The notes under the pieces are model-generated. The model made no database searches and was not told the DNA's origin. It saw only the letters and a program-made list of their open reading frames with translations. 64,000 nt of DNA, from the NCBI RefSeq assembly GCF_002075795.1, contig NZ_CP020472.1, positions 2,339,001 to 2,403,000 on the forward strand, read 5' to 3'. A program made the translations under genes and the position numbers. The stretch's first letter is position 1; every line of letters begins with the position of its first letter. Source of the DNA: Shewanella japonica (lineage in GTDB: Bacteria > Pseudomonadota > Gammaproteobacteria > Enterobacterales > Shewanellaceae). Positions 27,538 through 36,588 of the stretch are shown piece after piece.

Positions 27538-28146
27538 CTATAGATGGGGATCATCTTGGGTTAGTTTATCGAGTGTTGAAGTGCAGCTATCTAAAAATAT
27601 ATCTATAAAGCATTTTACTTCAGGTAAAGCCTGTTGGATCTCACTTAGTTTACGATCTAAGTTATCTTTAACATGGTGAAATTCATCATTGTTAAATCTC
27701 AATTCGTTCATAGTTTTAACGTATGCTTGTAATATATCAGCGGCTTTGACTATGGCCTTATATTCAGGATCGACCTCTGATTGCACCAGTAAAGGTTCCA
27801 TTTCATCTCTAAGATCGTCAGGAAGGGATGCTAAGCATTCCTTTTCAGCTAAATCTTCAAGTTTTTTAAATGCTTTAGTAAATTCAGGGCTGTGGTATTT
27901 AGTGTTTGAATTGATATCTTGTAATTTGGTTTCTGATACTTCGTGATACAAGGCTATGGTAGCGGCTTTTTCTGGATTGAGTTGACCACCAAAGCGTTTG
28001 TTTTTAATCACGACCAAAAGGTGTGCTATGACAGCGACTTGGTGACAATGTTCAGATACATTTTCTTTTTGAAAGCAATGCATCAATGCCCAGCGTTCTA
28101 ATAATGGCATACGTGTTATCCATGCCATAAAGGTACTTGGTTTCAT
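27538..28146 (-). CDS. yfbR: YfbR-like 5'-deoxynucleotidase with altered HD motif
   Basis: A 202-residue HD-domain protein collinear with E. coli YfbR, which dephosphorylates deoxyribonucleoside 5'-monophosphates. ENVSEH, FGGQLNPEKAA and KAADILQAY match, but the HD pair (E. coli LAMYHDASE) reads IALYHEVSE, so the metal-binding Asp is Glu. The next segment (TGDLPTPVKY in E. coli) is also changed to LQDINSNTKY. The ATG follows AAGGGG. Activity may be altered or lost; the remaining His and Asp ligands are intact. Confidence 0.85.
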   Translation of the reverse strand: MKPSTFMAWITRMPLLERWALMHCFQKENVSEHCHQVAVIAHLLVVIKNKRFGGQLNPEKAATIALYHEVSETKLQDINSNTKYHSPEFTKAFKKLEDLAEKECLASLPDDLRDEMEPLLVQSEVDPEYKAIVKAADILQAYVKTMNELRFNNDEFHHVKDNLDRKLSEIQQALPEVKCFIDIFLDSCTSTLDKLTQDDPHL

Positions 28147-28369
28147 GTTCGCCCCTTAGTGAGTAGTGACTCGCTGAATTCAAAAAGCCTCAGGCTTAAA
28201 CGTTATTATAAATAAGCCTTTTTGTTGGTTAACATTACTGCAGTTATTCAGTAACTGCCAGAACATTACCTTGTTTTTATTCATTAATTTAATGATATTT
28301 GTCGATATTGTTGAATTTAGGATGTGATAGTTTTACTCTGACTTATTGATCTAATCATAGAGTATTGAC

Positions 28370-29278
28370 ATGGATGATGCCCACTGCGTTGAGTTAAATA
28401 AACGCATGACTAATGAAGATTTGTACCTCCTTGAAAACGTTAAATCCCATACCTTTATATGCGATGAATGCGGCGTTGAACTAATCCCATGTTCTTATAA
28501 AAAAGCCATTAACTTACGTAAACCTTATTTTAAAACCGGTAAGAATAAAGAACATAAGCCACATTGTTTTGCTAAAGCCGTGTCTACAATTAGAGAACAA
28601 GCTAAGAAGTCTAGGATTACTACTGAAGAAGGCTTTCCATTATCTTATCCTAATTGTTTTAATCTAACTGCAGCAAAATCGGTAAAACAAAGTCCTGAAG
28701 TGTCAGATGAAAAGGGGACTGACACGTCTCATTCTAAAAGAGCTGCTAAAGCAGATTTGGGCGTTCGTCAGAAAAATAACTATGTGACGAGTTCATTTCA
28801 AACAGTAGTTGATCAATATTTTAATTTTCCTTACGACCGAGATAGAAAGCTTAACTTTGAAGGAATAACTGGTTCTGAATATCGAGATGTTTTCCAAAAA
28901 ATCTTAAATCCAGTGGGCAAACAAAAATTTCGATTTCAAAGCAAAGATGATGAAAATAAAGTGTTCTATTCCACATTATCTTGGGAGAAACCTGGCATTA
29001 CAGAAAATACCATAACAGTAAAACTTTCGGCTGGCTGGTGGCAAGAAGTGGACGGTAAAAAGCAAAATCTAAAGCCATATTATATCGAAATTAATATTGC
29101 TAGTTGGACCCAAACAAGCATTAATCACTTGGTCGAACGCTTAAAACACATACAACAACTGGTCAAAGGCACTGATAAAAAGGCTGCGATCGTGTTTGTT
29201 GGTAGGCAAGACAGAGAAACTGATTTTTATCGCTTTACTTGTAATGAGCCACGTTTAATTAACCTCAAAGTCTTCTAG
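28370..29278 (+). CDS. uncharacterised protein with CoiA-like N-terminal zinc motif
   Basis: A 302-residue soluble protein. Residues about 30-66 read FICDECGVELIPCSYKK, then RKPYFKTGKNKEHKPHCF: a CxxC, Cys and His/Cys arrangement like the N-terminal zinc region of CoiA-type competence proteins and other suspected nucleases. The middle is polar and low in complexity; the C-terminal part (about 140-300) is mixed alpha/beta with EINIASWTQTSINHLVERLKHIQQLV and AAIVFVGRQDRETDFYRF. I do not recognise the family as a whole. It stands alone, divergent from the YfbR-like gene. Confidence 0.6.
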   Translation: MDDAHCVELNKRMTNEDLYLLENVKSHTFICDECGVELIPCSYKKAINLRKPYFKTGKNKEHKPHCFAKAVSTIREQAKKSRITTEEGFPLSYPNCFNLTAAKSVKQSPEVSDEKGTDTSHSKRAAKADLGVRQKNNYVTSSFQTVVDQYFNFPYDRDRKLNFEGITGSEYRDVFQKILNPVGKQKFRFQSKDDENKVFYSTLSWEKPGITENTITVKLSAGWWQEVDGKKQNLKPYYIEINIASWTQTSINHLVERLKHIQQLVKGTDKKAAIVFVGRQDRETDFYRFTCNEPRLINLKVF

Positions 29279-29334
29279 CTCTGCATTGTGACAGATTGAA
29301 ATACAATACTAATTAGGCTCTCTAAGGGGCACCG

Positions 29335-30213
29335 TTATTCATTCATCAACATGAATTGTGTTTTGATCGGGTTATGATCTGATGCTGTCGTCCTATCAGA
29401 ATTAGCCTCAACCAAAGTAAGCCCACGGTAATATAAATGATCTAATGGCAAGCCAAATACGCGTTTTCTAAAATCAGTTCTATAGTGCGCTTCTTGTAGT
29501 CTTATTCCCTGTGTCAGATGCTTTACGATGTTAAGCCTGCCATCACGCCATGTATTAAAATCACCAGCAAGAATAATAGGCCCACGGTGTGAACTGATTT
29601 TGTGGATGACTTGTTTAAATTGAGCTTCGAAACGATTTAATCGAATGTCAAAATTGACTCCATGGAGATTAACCACCATAAGCGTTTCACCGGTTGATAA
29701 TGGATAAGATGCGACAAGCGTTGATTTTGCAAACCGTATTAAAGGCTCAGTGGTTTGATAAGCACAAGCCTGATTGGCTGGCTGTGATGAAATGTTCATG
29801 ACACCCATAGGTACATTCAATAACTTAAAGCCTTTAGCCATCACTACGTGATGATGAATCTCTTCAAGATAAGTGGCAAATGTATGATTGAGTTTGGCTT
29901 CTTGTAATAATACAAGATCATTATGATCTGTTAACTGCTTAAGTACGGGTTGCCAATCTTGCTTTTTTTGCTTGTATATATTCCAGACAGCAATACTCAA
30001 CCGTCCATTTCTATCGAGTGGTGAAGTGGTGTCTTTGGAAAGGCATTGGCTAGAAAAATAGGGTTTTGATTCCGTCATCATGATCTCGGGATTACCGTTA
30101 AAATAGCAAATAGCAACGATATAAATCCCTAAAATCGTTACAAACGTAAATAACAGCCAATATTGAATACTTCTTGTCTGCAATTGAGCCTCACAATAGC
30201 GAAGTTTAGTCAC
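29335..30213 (-). CDS. endonuclease/exonuclease/phosphatase (EEP) family protein
   Basis: A 292-residue protein with one N-terminal membrane helix (IQYWLLFTFVTILGIYIVAICYF), so the catalytic domain is probably outside the cytoplasm. EEP motifs: WNIYKQ, LLQEAKL (metal Glu), VVNLHGVNFD, LAGDFNTW (Asp and Asn), and TASDHNPIKTQF (Asp-His). The family includes nucleases and phosphodiesterases; the substrate is unknown. It starts at GTG 30213 because no suitable ATG precedes the membrane helix. It is divergent from cls. Confidence 0.85.
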   Translation of the reverse strand: MTKLRYCEAQLQTRSIQYWLLFTFVTILGIYIVAICYFNGNPEIMMTESKPYFSSQCLSKDTTSPLDRNGRLSIAVWNIYKQKKQDWQPVLKQLTDHNDLVLLQEAKLNHTFATYLEEIHHHVVMAKGFKLLNVPMGVMNISSQPANQACAYQTTEPLIRFAKSTLVASYPLSTGETLMVVNLHGVNFDIRLNRFEAQFKQVIHKISSHRGPIILAGDFNTWRDGRLNIVKHLTQGIRLQEAHYRTDFRKRVFGLPLDHLYYRGLTLVEANSDRTTASDHNPIKTQFMLMNE

Positions 30214-30336
30214 TAGAATGCAATTTATTAACGAAGATTAATGCCATTTGTGACGATTTATAAAGAATTGAGTACAATCAAACTTTACTATTAATCATTC
30301 TACTATTCTCTAGCACCAAGGATAACATTTTTAAAA

Positions 30337-31788
30337 ATGGATCAGTTAACTCAAATCATTGCGGTCCTTGGTGTCTTTCTATATTGGCTGATATTAGGCG
30401 CCGTAGCGACCCGTATTGTCATTAAACGTCGCAGTATTGGCGTATCTTTTTCTTGGTTACTGATCATTTATTTTCTGCCTTTTGTCGGTGTATTTGCCTA
30501 TATGCTTTTTGGCGAATTGCATCTAGGCAAAGCTCGCTCAAGCCGCTCAAAAGCAATGTATGAACCCTATGGGAAGTGGTTTAGTACGCTATATAGCCAT
30601 AATTCACACCAACCAGATAAGCAAAGTGATTATGCCGCTTCAATTAGTAAGTTGTGCGACTCACAGCTTAATATTCCTTCACTCACTTCAAATGAATTAG
30701 AGTTACAGCACACGCCCGAGCAAATATTACACGCGATAATTAACGATATTAATCACGCTAAAACGACCATCAATATGGAGTTTTATATTTGGCATCCCGG
30801 TGGATTAGCGGATGAAGTTGCTAAGGCGTTAATTAGCGCTGCGAATCGAGGTGTAAAAGTTAACTTATTATTAGATGCCGCTGGCAGTAGACAATTCTTT
30901 AAGTCTGAATGGCCTAAAGCGATGAAAAAATCTGATATCAACGTAGTTCAAGCGTTAATTGTTAGTCCTATACGGATGTTTTTTAGAAGGATGGACCTGC
31001 GACTTCACCGTAAAATAGTGGTTATAGACAACCATATTGGTTATACAGGTTCGATGAATTTAGTTGACCCTAAATACTTCAAACAGGGAGATGGTGTTGG
31101 AGAGTGGATCGATATGATGGTTCGGATTACTGGACCAGTTGTTCCTGTTATCAATACCGTTAGTGCTTGGGACTGGGAAGTTGAAACTAACGAACGTTTA
31201 TTGCCAGCGTTCCCAGACAAAGCACAATGTACTGATACGTCATCTTTAGTACAGGCCATTCCATCTGGTCCAGGTATGCCTGAAGAAGTCATTCATCAAG
31301 TTTTACTGCAAAGTTTGTATCAAGCGCAAAAGAAAATTGTTATCACCACGCCATATTTTGTACCAAGTGAACAATTGTTAGATGCGTTAGTTACTGCCTC
31401 ACTACGTGGGGTTGAAGTAAACATTATTATTCCTAGGCGCAATGACTCGACAATGGTGAAATGGGCCAGCAGTTCGTTCTTTAGTGAGCTGTTAGCTGCT
31501 AATGTCAATATATATCAATTTAATGATGGTTTATTGCATACCAAATCCGTGTTAATTGATGACGAACATTGTTTGATTGGTACTGTTAATATGGATATGC
31601 GCAGTTTATGGCTAAACTTCGAATTGACGCTTGCGGTAGATGACATCAAATTTGCCACAAAGCTAAAGGGGTTGTTACAGACTTACATGGATAATTCTGA
31701 CAGGTTATCGCATGATGAATGGCAGAAGCGTCCGATGTATCGCCGAGTCATTGAGCAAGTGTTTTATCTATTTAGCCCCTTACTATAA
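30337..31788 (+). CDS. cls: cardiolipin synthase
   Basis: A 483-residue phospholipase-D superfamily enzyme that joins two phosphatidylglycerols into cardiolipin. Two N-terminal membrane helices (about 5-25 and 37-58) precede two HKD motifs: LHRKIVVIDNHIGYTGSMN and LHTKSVLIDDEHCLIGTVNMD. The length equals that of ClsA-type enzymes. The nearest AGGAT lies about 15 bp before the ATG, an unusually long spacing. Monocistronic. Confidence 0.93.
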   Translation: MDQLTQIIAVLGVFLYWLILGAVATRIVIKRRSIGVSFSWLLIIYFLPFVGVFAYMLFGELHLGKARSSRSKAMYEPYGKWFSTLYSHNSHQPDKQSDYAASISKLCDSQLNIPSLTSNELELQHTPEQILHAIINDINHAKTTINMEFYIWHPGGLADEVAKALISAANRGVKVNLLLDAAGSRQFFKSEWPKAMKKSDINVVQALIVSPIRMFFRRMDLRLHRKIVVIDNHIGYTGSMNLVDPKYFKQGDGVGEWIDMMVRITGPVVPVINTVSAWDWEVETNERLLPAFPDKAQCTDTSSLVQAIPSGPGMPEEVIHQVLLQSLYQAQKKIVITTPYFVPSEQLLDALVTASLRGVEVNIIIPRRNDSTMVKWASSSFFSELLAANVNIYQFNDGLLHTKSVLIDDEHCLIGTVNMDMRSLWLNFELTLAVDDIKFATKLKGLLQTYMDNSDRLSHDEWQKRPMYRRVIEQVFYLFSPLL

Positions 31789-31811
31789 GCCTTTATTCAG
31801 AGGCATAAAAA

Positions 31812-31833
31812 AGCCACTGTTTAAGCAGTGGCT
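31812..31833. terminator. terminator between cls and alaA
   Basis: AGCCACTG-TTTAAG-CAGTGGCT, an 8-bp perfect stem. On the minus strand it runs into TTTTTAT, so it mainly serves alaA; it lies 23 bp after the cls stop as well. Confidence 0.85.
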
Positions 31834-31892
31834 AGTTAATCTTCAAGCTTTTGATGTTTATCTTGTTTGTGTACAAGCATCGTGTGCTTTAT

Positions 31893-33107
31893 TTATTGAG
31901 AATAATCTTCCAAGAAATTACCAAAGTCTGATAATGCTTTATGCAAATCTTCTTTATGAGGTAGAAAGACAACACGAACATGATCGGGTTCTGGCCAATT
32001 AAAAGCGGTACCTTGCACTAATAAGATTTTTTGTGACTTCAACAAATCAAGTACTAGGCGTTCATCATCTCGTAGATTGAATTTCTTCATATCGAGCTTA
32101 GGGAAAGCGTAGAGCGCTCCTTTAGGCTTTTTAACACTAACACCAGGAATACTGTTTAATACTTCATAACAGACATCACGCTGCGCCGTTAAGCGACCAT
32201 TGGGTAGGATTAATTCATTAATACTCTGATATCCACCTAATGCGGTTTGAATTGCATGTTGATTGGGCACGTTTGAGCATAAACGCATTGAAGCCAACAT
32301 GTCTAAACCTTCAATATAGTTTTTGGCCGATTTTAAATTGCCACTGAGTACCATCCAACCGACTCGGAAACCTGCAGCTCGATAAGCCTTAGATAAGCCA
32401 TTAAACGTAACGGTTAAAATATCATCTGACAGGGACGCTGCATGGGTATGAACGGCTTCGTCATATAAGATTTTGTCATAAATTTCATCGGCGAATAAAA
32501 TAATGTCATGTTGACGACATAACTCAATGACTTCTAATAATAACGCTTTGCTGTAAACAGCGCCTGTCGGGTTGTTAGGATTAATGATCACAATGCCACG
32601 AGTTCTAGAAGTGATTTTGCTTTTAATATCATCTAAGTCAGGAAACCAATCAGATTCTTCGTCACAGCGATAATGAACCGCTTTACCGCCTGCAAGGTTT
32701 GCAGCAGCTGTCCAGAGCGGATAATCAGGCGATGGAATAAGGACTTCATCATCGGTATTGAGTAATCCTTGTAACGCCATACAAATTAATTCAGATGCGC
32801 CATTTCCAATGTAAACGTCTTCAATATCGATCCCATGAATACCATGGGCTTGATAGTGCTGAACAATCGCCTTTCGGGCAGAGAATAACCCTTTTGATTC
32901 ACAATACCCTTGCGCACTAGGCAGGTTTAAAATGACATCACGAACAATTTCTTCAGGTGCTTCAAATCCAAATGGGGCGGGGTTGCCAATGTTTAACTTT
33001 AAAATACGATGGCCTTCGTCTTCTAGTCGACGAGCTTCTTTGTGAACAGGGCCTCGAATATCGTAGCAAACGCTATCGAGTTTATTGGATTTGATAATGG
33101 GACGCAT
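31893..33107 (-). CDS. alaA: alanine aminotransferase AlaA
   Basis: A 404-residue class I PLP-dependent aminotransferase very close to E. coli AlaA over its whole length (start PIIKSNKLDSVCYDIRGPV, then LNIGNPAPFGFEAPEEI). PLP-site markers are PNNPTGA, FADEIYDKILYD and the Schiff-base Lys in FNGLSKAYR. It makes alanine from pyruvate and glutamate. The 335-bp region upstream (33108-33442) holds no gene I can support, only the efp terminator near its far end. Confidence 0.95.
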   Translation of the reverse strand: MRPIIKSNKLDSVCYDIRGPVHKEARRLEDEGHRILKLNIGNPAPFGFEAPEEIVRDVILNLPSAQGYCESKGLFSARKAIVQHYQAHGIHGIDIEDVYIGNGASELICMALQGLLNTDDEVLIPSPDYPLWTAAANLAGGKAVHYRCDEESDWFPDLDDIKSKITSRTRGIVIINPNNPTGAVYSKALLLEVIELCRQHDIILFADEIYDKILYDEAVHTHAASLSDDILTVTFNGLSKAYRAAGFRVGWMVLSGNLKSAKNYIEGLDMLASMRLCSNVPNQHAIQTALGGYQSINELILPNGRLTAQRDVCYEVLNSIPGVSVKKPKGALYAFPKLDMKKFNLRDDERLVLDLLKSQKILLVQGTAFNWPEPDHVRVVFLPHKEDLHKALSDFGNFLEDYSQ

Positions 33108-33363
33108 ACTTGCTTAACCTTACTAAATACGACTTAAGTCAGCGAACAATAACGAATTTAATAGGGATATAAAAGCACTATTTAATTTTTGAGAGTATAT
33201 TTTTAGCGTTTTATTCTGACGAGCAGGTTTTTAAGTGAAATTGCTGAAGTATTGTTCTGGAAAAGGTGTGGTTTAAAGTGTTTTTACTTGTTTGTGAGGG
33301 GTGAAGAAGGTAAAGACGCTAGTGAAATAAAGTCTTAATAATTTCAATGTACCCAATAAAAAA

Positions 33364-33379
33364 GCCAGCAATTGCTGGC
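33364..33379 (-). terminator. terminator of efp
   Basis: GCCAGCAATTGCTGGC is a perfect 16-bp palindrome. On the minus strand it is followed by TTTTTTATT, 63 bp after the efp stop. Confidence 0.85.
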
Positions 33380-33442
33380 CTTTGATTCACTTAATTACCA
33401 CTTAATTATCACTGTATTAACAATGATCAATTATGCTGGCGA

Positions 33443-34003
33443 TTATACGCGTTTTTTGAATTCGTTAGTGCGAGTATCGATTTCGATTTTATCGCCGATT
33501 TTAACGAATTCAGCAACAGTAACAGTCCCGCCACCAGTGATAGTTGCAGGCTTCATTACTTTACCAGAAGTATCGCCACGAGCAGCAGGCTCAGTGTAAG
33601 TGACTTCACGTACGATAGTGACAGGTAATTCAACTGAAATCGCTTTACCTTCGTAGAAAGTAACAGAGCATTGCTCTTCCATACCATCAACGATATATGC
33701 AGCAGCGTCACCTAGGTTGTCAGCTTCAACATCGTATTGGTTATATTCTGCATCCATGAATACATACATAGGATCAGCATAGTAAGAATAAGTACAGTCT
33801 AAACGCTCTAAGATGATGTCTTCCATCTTATCTTCACCTTTAAAGGTGGTTTCAGTAGTAGAGTCTAAAAGTACGTTTTTAAGCTTCATTTTAACGATAG
33901 CAGCGTTACGGCCAGAGCGAGTTGTTTCAGTTTTTTGAACAACCCATGGGCTGCCATCTAACATGATCACGTTTCCAGGACGGAGTTCATGAGCAGTTTT
34001 CAT
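33443..34003 (-). CDS. efp: elongation factor P, Arg32 type
   Basis: A 186-residue EF-P, which rescues ribosomes stalled at polyproline. The KOW-like N-terminal domain carries the modification loop [12 protein letters not shown] with Arg at position 32, not Lys34-type. Two OB domains follow ([41 protein letters not shown]). Arg32-type EF-P is activated by rhamnosylation by EarP, encoded 47 bp upstream on the same strand. Confidence 0.97.
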   Translation of the reverse strand: MKTAHELRPGNVIMLDGSPWVVQKTETTRSGRNAAIVKMKLKNVLLDSTTETTFKGEDKMEDIILERLDCTYSYYADPMYVFMDAEYNQYDVEADNLGDAAAYIVDGMEEQCSVTFYEGKAISVELPVTIVREVTYTEPAARGDTSGKVMKPATITGGGTVTVAEFVKIGDKIEIDTRTNEFKKRV

Positions 34004-34050
34004 TGCATTATTCCTATATGTTTAGGTAGTAATTTTAATTGTGCAGTATC

Positions 34051-35274
34051 TTAGCTGGTTTTAACGAATTGAACCAGTCGAGACGCAAGATCTGCACCTG
34101 TTTTAGCATCAATTGCCCATTGTTTTGCATGCTGCAATAACGGCAATTGCGCTGAAATTAGTTTTTGCCAATGTTTAACGACATCAGCACCTTGTTGATT
34201 GAACGCAAAATTGGTTTTAGACCAATTAGTTGCAATGTCATCATCAAGTTTCTGAATGTAGATATTAACAAAAGCCTGCAATTTTACTAGATGATAATCA
34301 TCTTCTTGCGGGTATATGTGCCAAATAAATGGTTTTGCAGCCCATTGAGCACGTAAAAACGAGTCTTCCCCTCGTACAATATTGAAGTCACAGCTCCATA
34401 ATAGGCGGTCAAACTGAGTTTGATCTGTCATGGGCAAAACATGAATAGTTAAATGGTCTACAGTAAATGATTGACCGCTGTTGATAGAGTCGATTGGGAT
34501 ATCTAAAAATGACGCAAGACTCGATAAACTTTTACCTTTGGGTATCAAAGCATGAATAGGAGTAATAACATCACTAGTTTGATCAAATGTACCCTTTGTC
34601 CAATGCTTACATAACTGAGTTAATGCAGTGGATTCGTAACTAAATACACTAATTACAGTATCAGATGACTCGATACCTTTAAGATTTAGTTGGCTAAACA
34701 AGGCCATTTTATTAGAAACATCTGATTGCCATTGATCCCGTTCATCAAATAATGAAGATTCACATATTAAGCCGCCTGACTCTCGGGTAAAACCTGGGAA
34801 ATAGAAATGCTTCTTGATGCCACTAGGCTGCATAGATGGAAGGCCATGACAGCTGTTTACCCAATCTTCTGCCGATAAGTATTCAAGGTTAATCCACTTT
34901 GGTGGTGCAATAGCATGACCGTTTGATTGCTTATACGCTTGATGTTGACTCTCAATTACTTCAATTACCTGTGAGGGAAGTTCACAGGCAAATCCCTCAA
35001 TTAATAGCTCCCCTGGTATAAAATTAATATCTAGTGGCTGGTTCCATTGATAAATATTCACACCATAAAAGCATTGAATTGAAGCGAACGGGTCAAGCTT
35101 AGGTAAAATATGTGAGAAACTTTTGAGATCATCAACCCATAAGTTAATCGTAATGCCATATTCTGCATGTAACTGTTTTGCTAATCGCCAAGTGACACCG
35201 ATATCACCGTAGTTATCAACAACAGCACAGAAGACGTCCCAGTGAGGAGTATTATAATTAACTTGTTTATTCAC
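34051..35274 (-). CDS. earP: EF-P arginine rhamnosyltransferase EarP
   Basis: A 407-residue GT-B glycosyltransferase of the former DUF2331 family. The N-terminus has WDVFCAVVDNYGDIGVTWRLAKQLHAEYG, the family hallmark that contains catalytic Asp residues; the C-terminal half has NIVRGEDSFLRAQWAAKPFIWHIYPQEDDYH, which includes the donor-binding R-G-E-D-S. It transfers rhamnose from TDP-rhamnose to Arg32 of EF-P. Start is GTG at 35274. Adjacent efp supports the role. Confidence 0.95.
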   Translation of the reverse strand: MNKQVNYNTPHWDVFCAVVDNYGDIGVTWRLAKQLHAEYGITINLWVDDLKSFSHILPKLDPFASIQCFYGVNIYQWNQPLDINFIPGELLIEGFACELPSQVIEVIESQHQAYKQSNGHAIAPPKWINLEYLSAEDWVNSCHGLPSMQPSGIKKHFYFPGFTRESGGLICESSLFDERDQWQSDVSNKMALFSQLNLKGIESSDTVISVFSYESTALTQLCKHWTKGTFDQTSDVITPIHALIPKGKSLSSLASFLDIPIDSINSGQSFTVDHLTIHVLPMTDQTQFDRLLWSCDFNIVRGEDSFLRAQWAAKPFIWHIYPQEDDYHLVKLQAFVNIYIQKLDDDIATNWSKTNFAFNQQGADVVKHWQKLISAQLPLLQHAKQWAIDAKTGADLASRLVQFVKTS

Positions 35275-35352
35275 GGCGTTGGCATCACTTTAATTAGCTA
35301 GATTATCATGTTGAAATTATGACTTATTCTAATGAGTTTGTTGCGGACTCAA

Positions 35353-35376
35353 AAAAAGCGGCTTAAGCCGCTTTTT
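35353..35376. terminator. terminator after fldA
   Basis: AAAAAGCGGCTTAAGCCGCTTTTT is a perfect 24-bp palindrome, 21 bp after the fldA stop, usable from both strands. Confidence 0.9.
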
Positions 35377-35397
35377 AATAGGAGAATTGAGACGAGA

Positions 35398-35925
35398 TTA
35401 GTCTTCCAATTCTGCTAAGCACATTTCTTCGTAAATTTGCTTAACCCATGCATCAACACGTTCTTCAGTTAATTCAGGTTGACGATCTTCGTCAATACCT
35501 AAGCCGATGAAATGTTTGTCATCAACTAAGCCTTTAGAGGCTTCAAAGTCATAACCTTCGGTTGGCCAATGACCAATGATGATACCACCACGTGCAAAAA
35601 CAATATCACCAACCATGCCCATAGCATCCAGGAAGTACTCTGCGTAATCTTCTTGGTCACCACAACCAAAAATAGCAACTAGCTTATCTGTGAAATCAAC
35701 TTGCTCTAGATCTGGAAAGAAATCATCCCAGTCACATTGTGCTTCACCGTAATACCAAGTCGGGATACCGAATAATAGTAAATCGAATTCAGCGATTTGC
35801 TCCTTGGTGCTTTTGGCGATGTCTTTAACATCAACCATTTGCTTACCCAGTTTTTTCTGGATCATTTTGGCTACAGCCTCGGTGTTACCCGTGTCACTAC
35901 CGAAAAAAAGACCTACAGTTGCCAT
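35398..35925 (-). CDS. fldA: flavodoxin FldA
   Basis: A 175-residue long-chain flavodoxin, an FMN electron carrier. The phosphate loop is GLFFGSDTGNTEAVAK; the FMN-flanking aromatic loops are GIPTWYYGEAQCDW and GCGDQEDYAEYFLD. It donates electrons to enzymes such as MetH, PFL-activase and IspG/IspH. It follows ybfE and ybfF as in E. coli. The ATG follows GGAT. Confidence 0.97.
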   Translation of the reverse strand: MATVGLFFGSDTGNTEAVAKMIQKKLGKQMVDVKDIAKSTKEQIAEFDLLLFGIPTWYYGEAQCDWDDFFPDLEQVDFTDKLVAIFGCGDQEDYAEYFLDAMGMVGDIVFARGGIIIGHWPTEGYDFEASKGLVDDKHFIGLGIDEDRQPELTEERVDAWVKQIYEEMCLAELED

Positions 35926-35974
35926 TGTCTATCCTTTAAATATCTAGTTCGTCTTGCGAATTGTAAAAAACGGT

Positions 35975-36247
35975 TCAGTTGTCGATTTGTTGTTGCAGGA
36001 TTAATTCGATTAACTGGCTACGGCTGATGTTACTGGCCAATGCTTGTTCGTTCAAGGCGTCATACAAAACTTGTGACACCTTTAACTCTATTCGTTTTAA
36101 TCCGTTAGCGCGATCACGTTGGATCTGATTACGCTTATTGATTTTTAGCTGTTGTTCCCGACTTAAGGGGTTGCTTCTTGGACGTCCACGACGTTTTTCA
36201 GAAGCAAACAGGTCAATCGTTGTTCTGTCTGTTGATTCTTTTGCCAT
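35975..36247 (-). CDS. ybfE: YbfE-like LexA-regulated protein
   Basis: A 90-residue protein. MAKESTDRTTIDLFASEKRRGRP.SNPLSREQQLKINKRNQ and NISRSQLIELIL are close to E. coli YbfE, a small SOS-induced protein with a ribbon-helix-helix-like C-terminus. The start at 36247 matches the family; the longer frame to 36340 runs back into the DUF2788 gene. I did not find a convincing LexA box next to it, so SOS control is taken from the family name only. Confidence 0.85.
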   Translation of the reverse strand: MAKESTDRTTIDLFASEKRRGRPRSNPLSREQQLKINKRNQIQRDRANGLKRIELKVSQVLYDALNEQALASNISRSQLIELILQQQIDN

Positions 36248-36255
36248 CGTTTTGT

Positions 36256-36477
36256 TTAACCGACGCCTGAGCCTTCCCAGGTCATCTGAATAATACCTTT
36301 TGCTACAAACCCGGCACAGCCAAGGAATAATACTAACCAAACGATATAACGACCAAACTTAGGTACTTTACCTTGTTTGAGCACATCGTGAATCGCCATG
36401 CCTATAAAGAAAAAGATTAAAGCAAAAAACAAGTTTAGACCTAAGGTCTCAATTTGATCCATGTATTGATTCAACAT
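36256..36477 (-). CDS. DUF2788 small membrane protein
   Basis: A 73-residue protein with two membrane helices (LGLNLFFALIFFFIGMAIHDVL and YIVWLVLFLGCAGFVAKGII). It matches the DUF2788 pattern, commonly found between ybfF and ybfE in this group. Function unknown. It ends 8 bp before the ybfE start, which suggests co-transcription with ybfE and fldA. Confidence 0.8.
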   Translation of the reverse strand: MLNQYMDQIETLGLNLFFALIFFFIGMAIHDVLKQGKVPKFGRYIVWLVLFLGCAGFVAKGIIQMTWEGSGVG

Positions 36478-36588
36478 GTTTTTACCATTCGTTTTGCTTT
36501 AAGGCTAAAAAGAGGGCAGGAATATATCACATTGATGATACGTGGGCTATATCTGCTTAGTTCAATTGATTAAAATTTACGTAAAGAT

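Noticed and set aside
26101..29278. dGTPase-like, YfbR-like and CoiA-like genes as an anti-phage island
   Set aside because: The two HD enzymes belong to common housekeeping families, the third gene is divergent, and there are no mobile or other defence genes around.
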